Positions 35,601-47,600 of a stretch of 64,000 nt of DNA are shown here, piece by piece (position 1 is the first letter of the stretch; every line of letters starts with the position of its first letter). A model generated the notes under the pieces. The model had not been told where the DNA came from, made no database searches, and saw nothing but the letters and a program-made list of their open reading frames with translations. Where the stretch lies: the NCBI GenBank assembly GCA_025084515.1, contig JAJAGP010000179.1, forward strand, positions 124,001 through 188,000, given 5' to 3'. Source of the stretch: Ancistrus triradiatus. Taxonomy: Eukaryota; Chordata; Actinopteri; Siluriformes; Loricariidae. A program made the position numbers and the translations under genes.

Positions 35601-38600
35601 ACAGTTTGTTCAGCTAGCAATCAATGGCAGCCTAATACCCATGTAGGCTTTAGCGTGCTGTTACTGTAATCTTATCGCTGGGTTTGTAACTGGCAGGCTG
35701 GTTAAAAGTTTAACAAAACCATGGATTAATGGCACCTCTTAGAGTTCTTCATTCATGTCATTCACTCATTTATTTACTATACACACTTAATCTAAGTCAG
35801 TGTTGTGAGGAGATGAAGCCTATATGCACACGTGACACTGCTCAGAGCTCTCCAAAGAAAAATGGTCACATCCCAGAGTGCATCGCAATACAGGCAGTCC
35901 CTGATTTACAATGGTGATACGTACTGACAAATCCATCCCAAGTCGAATTCATCCTAAACTGAGGAGTTTAACAGATACTCAGTATATCATATACATAACA
36001 TACATTGTCCCGGCCTGTTTTTTCCCCTCTTTTTGCCGTCTTTCCACCCCCAAACAATTCAAATTTGCACTAATAATTACATTATACAGTGGGGCAAAAA
36101 AGTATTTAGTCAGCCACTGATTGTACAAGTTCTCCTACTTAGAAAGATGAGAGAGGTCTGTAATTTTCATCATAGCTACACTTCAACTATGAGAGACAAA
36201 ATGAGGAAAAAAATCCAGGAAATCACATTGTAGGATTTTTAAAAAGAAGAATTAATTGTAAATCATGGTGGAAAATAAGTATTTGGTCAATGACAAAAGT
36301 TCAACTCAATACTTTGTAACATAACCTTTGTTTGGCAATGACAGAGGTCAGATGTTTCCTGCAAGTCTTCACCAGGTTGGGCACACACTGCAGCTGGTAT
36401 TTTGGCCCATTCCTCCATGCAGATCTCCTCTAGAGCAGTGGATGTTTTGGGGCAACACGGACTTTCAACTCCCTCCACACATGTTTCTATGGGGGCTGAG
36501 GTCTGGAGACTGGCTAGGCCACTGCAGGACCTTGAAATGCTTTTTTACGGAGCCACTCCTTCGTTGCCCAAGTGGTGTGTTTGGGATCATTGTCATGCTA
36601 GAAGACCCAGCCACGTTCCATCTTCAATGCTCTCACTGATGGAAGGAGGTGTTGGCTTAAAATCTCACCATACATGGCCCCGTTCATTCTTCCCTTAACA
36701 CGGATCAGTCGTCCTGTCCCCTCTGCAGAAAAACAGCCCCAAAGCATGATGTTTCCTCCCCCCTGCTTCACAGTAGGTATGGTGTTCTTGAGAAGCAAGC
36801 CCCAAGATCGAGGGAGATTATCAATGGTCCTGAATGTCCTCCATTTTCTTACATTTTCTTTTTCTCCCACAGTTGATTTATTCACACCAACCTGCTTTGC
36901 CTGTTGTAGATTCAACTCTTCCCAGCCTGCTGCAGGTCTACAATTTTCTTTCCTGCTGTCCTTCGACAGCTCTTTGGTCTTGGCCCATGGTTGAGTTTGG
37001 AGTCTGACTGTTTGAGGCTGTGGACAGGTGTGTCTTTTATACAGATAACGAGGTCAAACAGGGTGCCATTTTTTAATACAGGTAACGAGTGGAGGACAGA
37101 AGAGCTTCTTAAAGAAGAAGTTACAGGTCTGTGAGAGCCAGAAATCTTGCTTGTTTGTGGGTGACCAATACTTATTTTCCACCATGATTTACAATTAAAA
37201 TTCTTTAAAAATCCTACAATGTGATTTCCTGGATGTTTTTTCTCATTTTGTCTCTCATAGTTGAAGTGTAGCTATGATGAAAATTACAGACCTCTCTCAT
37301 CTTTCTAAGTAGGAGAACTTGTACAATCAGTGGCTGACTAAATACTTTTTTGCCCCACTGTACATTAGGTCTTAAGAAATACAAGGCCGGTTTTGCAAAG
37401 CCACAACAGTAAAGCAGGTTTAATAGCAAGATACCGAGAGACAATATAAACACTTACTTCTCATCGCTTGGAAAGCGGATGTCGTTGGCGGTGATCGAGT
37501 CCAAAAAGAACCAGTCAAAGCCCGGCAGAAACCTGTAAACCTACAAGATCGTGCACAAAGACGCCTTTTACAATCAGACTCCCTCACCGACTCACAAACA
37601 TACTCACACGCGTACGATTCACTTGAGGGGGCACGGATGTATCGTTTGCATGCAGTTTTCTTGTGAAAATACCCTTTATATTTACATTACAGCGGTGTTA
37701 AAATACCACGTCACTCTGACCCTCTTGGGGAGAGATCGTTGACTGCTCTGAGAGTTTGAAGACATTTTGCCCAGTTGGGCAGTGTGGGCATTCCCTCTCA
37801 TAGATAGGAGTAGAGCCTAGTAAAGATAAAAGTTATTCATAAAGCATGTTAAACCCTAAAAGAGCTCCTAAGGTAAAAAACTGTTAGGAGTAGGGAGGAG
37901 GACTTTTAGGAGACAAACCCAGAACGAGGCAGAACTACGTTCTCCAAACACTGAATAACAAACTCTACTGATTAGACCGTGCAGAACCAATGAACCAACC
38001 CCAAGAGCTAAATAGATTCGACACGGCAGCTATCATACCTGAAAAGAGCCTCTTTTCCTTCAATACCCAATAGATTAAGTAGGTTACAAAAATGACCAGC
38101 ATTGTAAATAAGCTGTTAATAATTAAAGCGAATAAACCTGTGTGAGATTAGTAAGAAATGCAGAAATAGCCTATGCCTGTCAACTCACTGAGATAGAAGT
38201 TTGTGTCCTCCTTGCTCAGAGTTGCTCTCAGTTGGCTTCTGAATCATTTACAGAATTCAACAGACGCCCTAATCCAGAGCGACTTAATCAGAGTCGAATC
38301 ACTCCTAAGCTAAAATGCCTAGGGAGTTAGGAGCTCTCTAAGAATATTCTTAGAACCTTTATTAATACAAGTGTGAAATCTGCCTGGACCTCGTCTTTCA
38401 CACGCGGTGTCAGTACTCTTGTGATGTTTGTGGCGTGGATTTTTTCTCTGCACTCGATTTTTAGTTCTGCATACTCCTTCGCTAGTGCCAATGTTTTCCG
38501 TTCTGCTCCTTCCACTGATTGCTGCCAAACTGTGTTCTCAAGCCGCCTTGTAGTAACCCAGTTTTCCACTCTTCTTGATGCTTCATACAGAATTGTCAGG

Positions 38601-41600
38601 GCACTAAGGGCTCGTGGGCATATGAACCTTGCAGGCTGGCACTGGCCATCAATCATGAGAGCGGCTAGAACGTCATAGAAACCTTGTTGCCTGTATTTTG
38701 TACTGAATACAAAAGTTTCGCCTGTACTAACAAATACAAATCTGCTTCAGTTTGGTACGCTATACAGTGGTGCTTGAAAGTTTGTGAACCCTTTAGAATT
38801 TTCTACATTTCTGCATAAATATGACCTAAAACATCATCCAATTTCCACACAAGTTCTAAAAGAAGATCAAGAGAAGCCAGTTAAACAAATGAGACAAAAA
38901 TATTATACTTGGTCGTTTATTTATTGAGGAAAATGATCCAATATTACAGATTAGTGAGTGGAACCTCTATGATTAGCAGTTATTTGTTAAATCTGTTTTG
39001 GTTTAACTGAAAAGTGTTATGTTTGGAGAAAGGAAAACACTGCATTCCAGCATAAGAACCTTATCCCATCTGTGAAACATGTTGGTGGTAGTATCATGGT
39101 TTGGGCCTGTTTTGCTGCATCTGGGCAGGACAGCTTGCCATCATTGATGGAACAATGAATTCTGAATGATATCAGAGAATTCTAAAGGACAATGTCAGGA
39201 CATCTGTCCATGATCTGAATCTCAGGAGAAGGTGGTCATGCAGCAAGACAACGACCCTAAGCACACAAGCCGTTCTACCAAAGAATGGTTACAGAAGAAT
39301 AAAGTTCATGTTTTGGAATGGCCAAGTCAAAGTCCTGACCTTAATCCAATGGAAATGTTGTGGAAGGACCTGAAGCGAGCAGCTAATGTGAGGAAACCCA
39401 CCAACATGAAAATCTGATGATGTTTTAGGTCATATTTATGCAGAAATATAGAACATTCTAAAGGGTTCACAAACTTAAGCACCACTGTATGGTTAGACAG
39501 CATCCTCTCTCACACTTAGTCCCAACTGCGACCGCGTCATCTGCGTTCAGATGTGTGCTACTAGTTCACCATGGGACGGTACCACAAACACCATGGGACG
39601 GTAGTAAACTTAACTGCAAATGTGTGTCACGCCATTCCTCTGTACCTGCACACACACAGTCATCAGTGCTACCTGTGCAGGCTGACACGTGGGACTCTGC
39701 CTATGTATGGTATATGGAAGAGCTTTATTTGACTTTTGGGGACTTCCTTTTGTCTGCCACACACACACACACACACACTCTGGGTGTAACTTCCTCACCA
39801 TAGAGAAGGGGTGGCTCTTAGCTTCCTCTCTGATGTTGGTGAATGGAGACTCCAGTATAACAGCATCAGGCGGTGTTCCTACAAGAGTAAATGCGTAGTA
39901 TGAAATGATTAAATGTGCTGGCTGACAGACGATTTTCCCGTGACATTACTGACGATAACGGCACTCTGACCGGCGCTCTATAAGTATCACGCCGCGGCAT
40001 ACACACGTAACCTAGCAACGACGCCCGCCCTCAAAAGCAGCCCAGTTATAGTGAGTAAAACGATGCTGAAATGAAAGCTATCATTAGTTTATAAAATCTA
40101 TTGGTTTTGAAAACAATTTAAATGTGGAAGATGAAGCTATTAATGACCACCTGAGCCAAAGGTTTATCACTTTTAGGATTTGGAAGCGGGAAATCAAACA
40201 TCCGGCTCTTAATGGATCCACAGCTCGACTGAAGAGCAACGAAACTGAAGTTTCAGTCCCATCAACAATAATGCTGAATCAGCTTCATCCCTCACAAAGA
40301 CGACGTTTGCTGGAGTTAAACTCGGCTCTTTCATTAAACTCCATCGGCGGCTGATCGGAGCTTCGTTCCTCTGGCAGGTTTGTTATCTGTAAGTCCAGCT
40401 CTAACCCAGAGAAGCTGCTGATGCTCTGTAGCTCAGCCCTTACATTTCTGACTGATCAGATTCACATTAAGAGCTTCATCACACAGATTTATAATCACTA
40501 ATCAAACGGGATCCTAGACTTTGGTTCTAACACACTCCAGGTCGTGCTTGAATGTGAGATACTGGCACGAGTGTTCTGATCTGTACTCATGCCTACGACC
40601 AATATCTCATGTTACAGCACGACCTGGAGTGTGTTATTGCTTAATTATAACAGGAAACAAAAATCGGTCTTTTCAGTCCGGATGTAACAGCCATAAACAG
40701 ACTTAAAATGGCAAAGACGCTGTGCAGTGCTGCCTAACCTATGAAGCTACAATATACAAGACTGTACTGAACCACAGTTCATGTAATAATTCTACCACAT
40801 TCCTATGTTAATTGCTTATGTACTGGCAGGGTATAATTATTGTTTTGTTGCACTGCCACACAAGCCAATCACAAGCAGATCCACAAGCAGAGGCAGGAGT
40901 TAAAAAACAGAAGTCCAACATTCACTCGAAAGCTCACTACCTGTCACTCAAAAGGTTAGATCACATTTTAACTAGAGACTGTTCTAACTCAGTTGATGTG
41001 TTTAGAGACTATTTTGTGTAAATTACTTGTGTGTGTGCCTTTCCACCACTTATTTGTAACAAGCTGTAAAAGTCTATGTGCATGTCCTATTGTACGTAGT
41101 ACTGCTTTGTCTCCACACTACCTGTATTTTCTGTCTAACCTTTAACTACTACATATAAACTGGTTCACATTCACTCTATGACCCTACGTTCCGTCTGTCT
41201 GATCTTCTGTGTTGTTTGTCAATGCATTTTTGGCTTCTGTCAACAAAATCAGGTCCATCATACCATAGTATGACGTTACAACTTTCACCTAGACAGGCTC
41301 ATAACAGTACATTACTAGATTTTCTATAAACAGTGTCAACTTCCATACGGTGGTGCTTGAAAGTTTGTGAACCTCTTAGAATTTTCTATATTTCTGCATA
41401 AATATGAGCTAAAACATCATCAGATTTTCACACAAGTCCTAAAAGTAGATAAAGAGAACAAAGTTACACAAATGAGACAAAAATATTATACTTGGTCATT
41501 TATTTATTGAGGAAAATGATCCAATATTACATATTAGTGAGTGGCAAAAGTATTTGAACCTCTAGGATTAGCAGTTAATGTGAAGGTGAAATCAGAGTCA

Positions 41601-44600
41601 GGTGTTTTCAATCAATGGGATGACAATCAGGTGTGAGGGGGCACCTGTTTTATTTAAAGAACAGGCATCTACCAAAGTCTGCTCTTCACAACACACGTTT
41701 GTGGAAGTGTATCATGGCACGAACAAAGGAGATTTCTGAGGAGCTCAGCAAAAGAGTTGTTGATGCTCATCAGGCTGGAAAAAAGTTTACAAAACCATCT
41801 CTAAAGAGTTTGGACTCCACCAATCCACAGTCAGACAGATTGTGTACAAATGGAGGAAAAATCAAGACCATTGTTACCCTCCCCAGGAGTGGGTCGACCA
41901 ACAAAGATCACTCCAAGAGCAAGGTCTGTAATAGTTGGCGAGGTCACAAAGGACCCCAGGGTAACTTCTAAGCAACTGAAGGCCTCTCTCACATTGGCTA
42001 ATGTTAATGTTCATGAGTCCACCATCAGAAGAACACTGAACAACAATGGTGTGCATGGCAGGGCTGCAAGGAGAAAGCCACTGCTCTCCAAAAAGAACAT
42101 TGCTGCTCTTCATCTGCAGTTTGCTAAAGATCACAGGGACGAGCCAGAAGGCCATTGGAAGAATGTTTTGTGGATGGATGAGACCAAAATAGAACTTTTT
42201 GGTTTAAAAGAAAAGCGTTATGTTTGGAGAAAGGAAAACCCTGCATTCCAGCATAAGAACCTTATCCCATCTGTGAAACATGGTGGTGGTAGTATCGTGG
42301 TTTGGGCCTGTTTTGCTGCATCTGGACCAGGACGGCTTGCCATCATTGATGGAACAATGAATTCTGAATCATATCAGAGAATTCTAAAGGAAAATGTCAG
42401 GACATCTGTCCATGAACTGAATCTCAGGAGAAGGTGGGTCATGCAGCAAGACAGCGACCCCAAGCACACAAGCCGTTCCACCAAAGAATGGTTACAGAAG
42501 AATAAAGTTCATGTTTTGGAATGGCCAAGTCAAAGTCCTGACCTTAATCCAATGGAAATGTTGTGGAAGGACCTAGGCTTGCTCAATTTGGGATTGGACG
42601 TAAATATGTAATATTGGATCATTTTCCTCAATAAATAAATGACCAAGTATAATATTTTTGTCTCATTTGTTTAACTGGGTTCTCTCTATCTACTTTTAGG
42701 GCTTGGGTGAAAATCTGATGTTATAGGTCATATTTATGCAGAAATATAGAAAATTCTAAAGGGTTCACAAACTTTCAAGCACCACTGTAAATTGAAAAGG
42801 TGGTAGCAGTATGAAATACGCGAGTTACGTTCAGCCGTGACGATAAGCGAACGTGTTGTACAAATACGCACACTCACCTCTGTCACACAGACGTCTCACT
42901 AAGTTAGTGGCCACTCTGGAGAAAATGGATAAGAAGACACAGTTGTCAGCGTCCTAGTTCCTGTTTGCAAGCCCTGCTATTCAATACTGTGCAAAAGTCT
43001 TAGGCCACCATTAAATCAGATGCACCATTGTTTTACCAATGGTATAATAACCATATAAGTATTTCTCAGTCTCTAAATTACAATTACAACCAAGTATTAA
43101 AAAAACACCCCAGAGATAACAGCTTCTACAGGCTATGGTGGCTAAATTATTGTGACCTCCCACATACACGTGCAACAGCAGAATGTGGCGGCTTCATCGG
43201 GTTGCCAAGTTGACCCTACTACAGCTCGATCAGGAATGGTCTATTTGGAAGGGTAGCACCTTTTTAGTACGGCGAACAGGGCGAGAAGGCCAAGATATGC
43301 CAAAGCTCACAAAGATTATGATGAAGCTCAGTGCAAAAGTATCATGGAGTGACGAATCCAAGCTGAAAATTTCAAAACCAAACCTAAAATGGTGGCCTAA
43401 GACTTTCGCACTCGACGTTGAAGATGATTAAACAAGTGGCTTCACAGCTTTTTGGCTGGAAGGAGAATTCACAACCACGCCAACCCAACCCCTGGTAGAT
43501 ACAGTTAGACACACTTGGTCTAGGAGGAGCCACACCTACCCTGTCCCTAACGAGTGGCCCCAGATGTAGAGTGGCTTACTGCCGACTTTCTGCTTCAGCC
43601 ACTGATACAGGAAGAGCGCGTCCTGCGTCATTCCTCTCTCTGAGGGGCTGCCCTCGGAATCTCCCCAACCTAAAACACACACATGCGTCCTTATTCAAAC
43701 ACACACTCGCCTACAAACAAACTGCATCAGTGCTTTCCTCTCAAAATATTCCCTCAACATCTGCTGTGTTTAGGCAAGCTTTTGGACCAACCAAAGAACT
43801 TTCACTTACCTCTATAATCAAAAGTGACTACATGGTAGCCTAATGAACTCAGAACCTGGAGGATCAAAGAGAGAGAGAGACGGTTCAAGTCAGTTAAATT
43901 TTAGGGTTTTATTTTTGTCCCCATCCCTCTTCACTCCCATGTTCAATACCCCCTAGTCTTGCATCAGCTCCAGCCACGTGCAGAACCCAGAGGCCAGCGA
44001 GTGCCTCAGTACATCCTGTTCTGATGGGGGCACTTTGGCAGCGGCAGGGAGATCGTTCTCGGAGACCATCCCTCTCTGACATGGCCATGCCAGAAGCCAA
44101 AAACATTAGGTCACAAACCCGCATGTGGCCAAAAGGACTGGGATGCGGCCAAATTATTCGAACATGGCTCTGCACATGACCAAAAGTATTAAGACACTCA
44201 CCCGCACGCAGCCAAAAGTATTGGAACATGCCTTTTTGCGAAGCCAAATGCATTAGGATACAAAACAGCATGCGGCCAAAAGCATTGGCACACGCCTCTG
44301 CACATGCCCAAAAGTATTAGGACGCCTCTGCACGAGGTAAAAAATATTAGGACACAACCCCGCACGTGGCCAAAAGTATTGAGACGCTCACTTGTACGCA
44401 GCCAAAAGTATTGGAACATGCCTCTGCACGAGGCCAAAAATATTAGGAGACAAACGCACATGTGGCCAAAACTATTGGGATACGCCCCTGCACGAGGCCA
44501 AAAGTATTGGGACTTGCCTCTGCACGAGGCCAAAGATATTAGGACACAAACCCGCATGCGACCAAAAGTATTGGGATGCGGCCAAATTATTCAGACATGC

Positions 44601-47600
44601 CTCCGCACACGGCCAAAAGTCAATTAAGACACTCACTCGCATGCAGCCAAAAGTATTGGGACATTCCTCTGTGCGAAGCCAAATATATTAGGACACAAAC
44701 CTGCATGTGGCCAAAAGTATTGAGACACTCACTCGGACACAGCCAAAAGTATTGGGACATGCTTCTGCATGAGGCCAAAAATATTAGGACACAAACCTGC
44801 ATGTAGCCAAAAGTATTGAGACACTCACTCGGACACAGCCAAAAGTATTGGGACATGCTTCTGCATGAGGCCAAAAATATTAGGAGACAAACACGCATGT
44901 AGCCAAAAGTATTGGGACATGCACTAGCATGCGGCCAGAAGTATTGGCCAAATACTGAGGCCAAAAGTACAGGGACACAAGCCACATTTTTTTCCGCTTG
45001 CCACATTCAAGCACTGCTGTAGATCCTTCAGGAAATGCAGATCTAATTTTGAATTGTTATTCTTCAGAAATAAAAATTAAAGCTGTTCACTCAGTTATTT
45101 AATATATGGTAAGGCTATAGAACCTTTTATTTACAATGTGTAATGTTACACCCCATTTAAACAATTTATCTATGGATATTACCAGTGCTATTACCTTATA
45201 GAGCTGCACTCTATGGTCTCCTCCCCTGTAACACACAAACAACCGAGTGAGAAAAACACAAGAGTGTGTCACCACTAGCCGTTACATTTTTAAAAAGGCG
45301 CTGTTTATGTACCTGGTCCCTGCATTACCATGCAGATACAGCATGACTGGGTGAGAGGACTGGAGGGAATTCTCGTACCAGTCTCCCACTTTCCCCTGTG
45401 CATCCTTCCAAAGCAGGGCTGGTACTGTGTGCCTGAGAGAACGACAGGCTTTCTTACCAATTCAATCATCAGCAGACAGGTTTAGAAAGAAGGAAATTGT
45501 TTGTTTTCGTCAAGTCAACACCCCTTAACCAAGTGGGAAGCTGCGGCTAGACTGCTGGTCTTACAAGAAATTCCAGAACAGGCCAAAAGTCATACAGCTA
45601 CAGCAAATGTTATGGCTTCGTAAGCAGGTAAATAAAAACCTAGATGATGAACAGATCATATTTGATGTGCAATTAATGCAGAAAATCCTAGATGGTTGCT
45701 GAGCTCTTACCACACTCCGACATGAACCCCCTCCTCTGGCTCTAGGTAGAAATTGTGTGTGTGGTTCAGGCCCTGGTCCTGTGGCTTCTTCAGATCAATA
45801 AAATATGGAACCCTCACTGAGACAGACAGACAGAAGGAAACAACAGAAAGCATGAGACAGGATTCTTAACACAATTAGTCCTCATGACCTCGACCTTTCA
45901 TAACCTTACATCACTGCACACGTAAAACAGAGTCAGATGCAAGTCGCGTGTCCTGGGCCGCTTCCTGTACAGACACATGCACACGCTTTCACTTCCTAAG
46001 CCGCACGTAACATTGCTGTGTAATCAGCGTCGGCAGTGCTGGCTGCTTGACTCGATGCTTTCACTGAACACATCCTCTCCTTTGACCCTACAGACCTCAC
46101 TGAATCCACTAAGATACCACTAACGTGGAGACTGTGAGGGTCATTGCAAAACATCTTGCTGAAAGCTTCACCCAAGGCCAAATTTAAGTCTGCTCACAGA
46201 GGCGGACAGATTTGGAGCCAAAACCTCCTCAACTGGACCTCGCTACGCCAGCAGTGGCCTCACAAGAGCCAAAGCATGTTGGGACTGTGGTAGCCTAGTG
46301 GGTAAGGTGTACTGGACTATGGACCACAAGGTCCAGGGTTCAAATCCCACCTCTGCCAGGCAGCCACTGTTGGGTCCTTAACCCACAACTGCTTGGACTG
46401 TAAGACTGTACCAATTGTAAGTCGCTCTGGATAAGGGCATCTGCTAAATACTGTAAACGTAATGTAACGCATCGCCAGAAGCAAAACAGTCCCAAAGCTT
46501 CAGTGATCCACCGCCACAGTTGACAGTGCGTATATCTTTGTACGCAGATCCATTTTTGGGTTCCAAACTTGTAACATTAAACCCATAAGAATTGCTAAGA
46601 ATGATCCACCACCCAAATAGGTCCTGACCATTAGAGAACAAGTGACAAAGTATGTAGAGAAACAGATGGATTACTGTCTGTAATTGTAGAACTGAAGTCC
46701 AGTGGGCACTACAACCAAAATAAAGATCAAGCAGAATACAAATCACAATGTACAGAATGTCTTAAGACTTTTGCACAATACTGTATGTCTCTAAAATACT
46801 GCTTGCAGATTAGTGTAGTTTGTTGGCAGCCAAGGTCGGCAAGTGAGGCAGACTGGCTGCAATCTCCAAGCCTTCGTGTGTATGCAGGACAAATTAAGCT
46901 CAATCGTCACACACAAACTGCTGACTGTGCCACAACGGCAAACTGCTTTAAATCTCCCTACAACAGAAGACGGAGCCACATGACCCAAGCGGCACGTGCT
47001 TCAAAATGTTTACATCAGTGGCTTTTTTCCAATACTTACCAAAGTTCAGAAAGACCAGCTTAGCCTGGATGGAAGGGCAGAGCTTGATGATAACTGGAAT
47101 GGCAACGTATATCCCCAACAGCCATAGGAAGATCTTCCTCAACCTCGACATGAAACCGTTCCTGTGAACAAATGGATATAAACAACAAGATTCGTTCAAA
47201 TAACGACAGTGAGCTATACACACACACACTAATAATCCAACCACTATAGAATTTAAGCTGATTGCTTGAGAGTTCATGTGCCCGCAATCAATGTTAATGT
47301 TGACAGAAAAATCAGATTTAGTTTCAGTCATAGTCTTTTGACTAAAACATAATTAAGTCATCTGAATTGTTTTGAGTTTTAGTCGACTAAATCTACAGTA
47401 GATTCAGCTGACTAAAATAGGAAATGTAAACATAGCAATACTTAAATGCTTTAACATTTCCCTTGACTTGGACAAATTGAAACACCTACATGCATGCATT
47501 GATAATAACTGTATACATTAAAGTGGTTAGAACCCAACATTTCCACTATAGATCTGCTTCAAACTTGGTGTGGACATTCAGCAGATAATCTAGAATCAAA

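Larger units (their letters stand above)
32559..37457. other. abhd12 intron 10 (4.9 kb)
   Basis: It holds three Tc1-type relics (32880, 33376 and 36087) and a possible Tigger scrap (35893-35965, AGTCCCTGATTTACAATGGT). The stretch 34870-35890 shows nothing recognised. Confidence 0.65.
37541..39798. other. abhd12 intron 9
   Basis: It contains a Tc1 N-terminal scrap near 37720-37790 and the family 1 deletion derivative (38765-39487). The part 37800-38760 has short open frames but nothing I recognise. Confidence 0.6.
39879..42877. other. abhd12 intron 8
   Basis: It contains the hairpin at 40528-40636 and the family 1 Tc1 element (41348-42787). An open frame at 40124-40354 (76 codons) matches nothing I know. 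The rest is unassigned. Confidence 0.6.
45817..47039. other. abhd12 intron 2
   Basis: It contains a full SINE (46293-46462) immediately followed by a family 4 Tc1-type fragment (46463-46783). The remainder is unassigned. Confidence 0.65.

Noticed and set aside
40124..40354. Candidate small gene in abhd12 intron 8
   Set aside because: A 76-codon frame with no family match, no splice evidence and normal length for chance in this composition.
44096..44975. CRISPR-like array of regular ~32-bp repeats
   Set aside because: The units are contiguous with no unique spacers, and the surrounding DNA is plainly eukaryotic. It is a minisatellite.
43909..45006. Several 100+ codon open frames with repeated RPKVLG / FGHMRVC text
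   Set aside because: They arise from the 32-bp minisatellite, whose 96-bp period is a multiple of three and keeps frames open.
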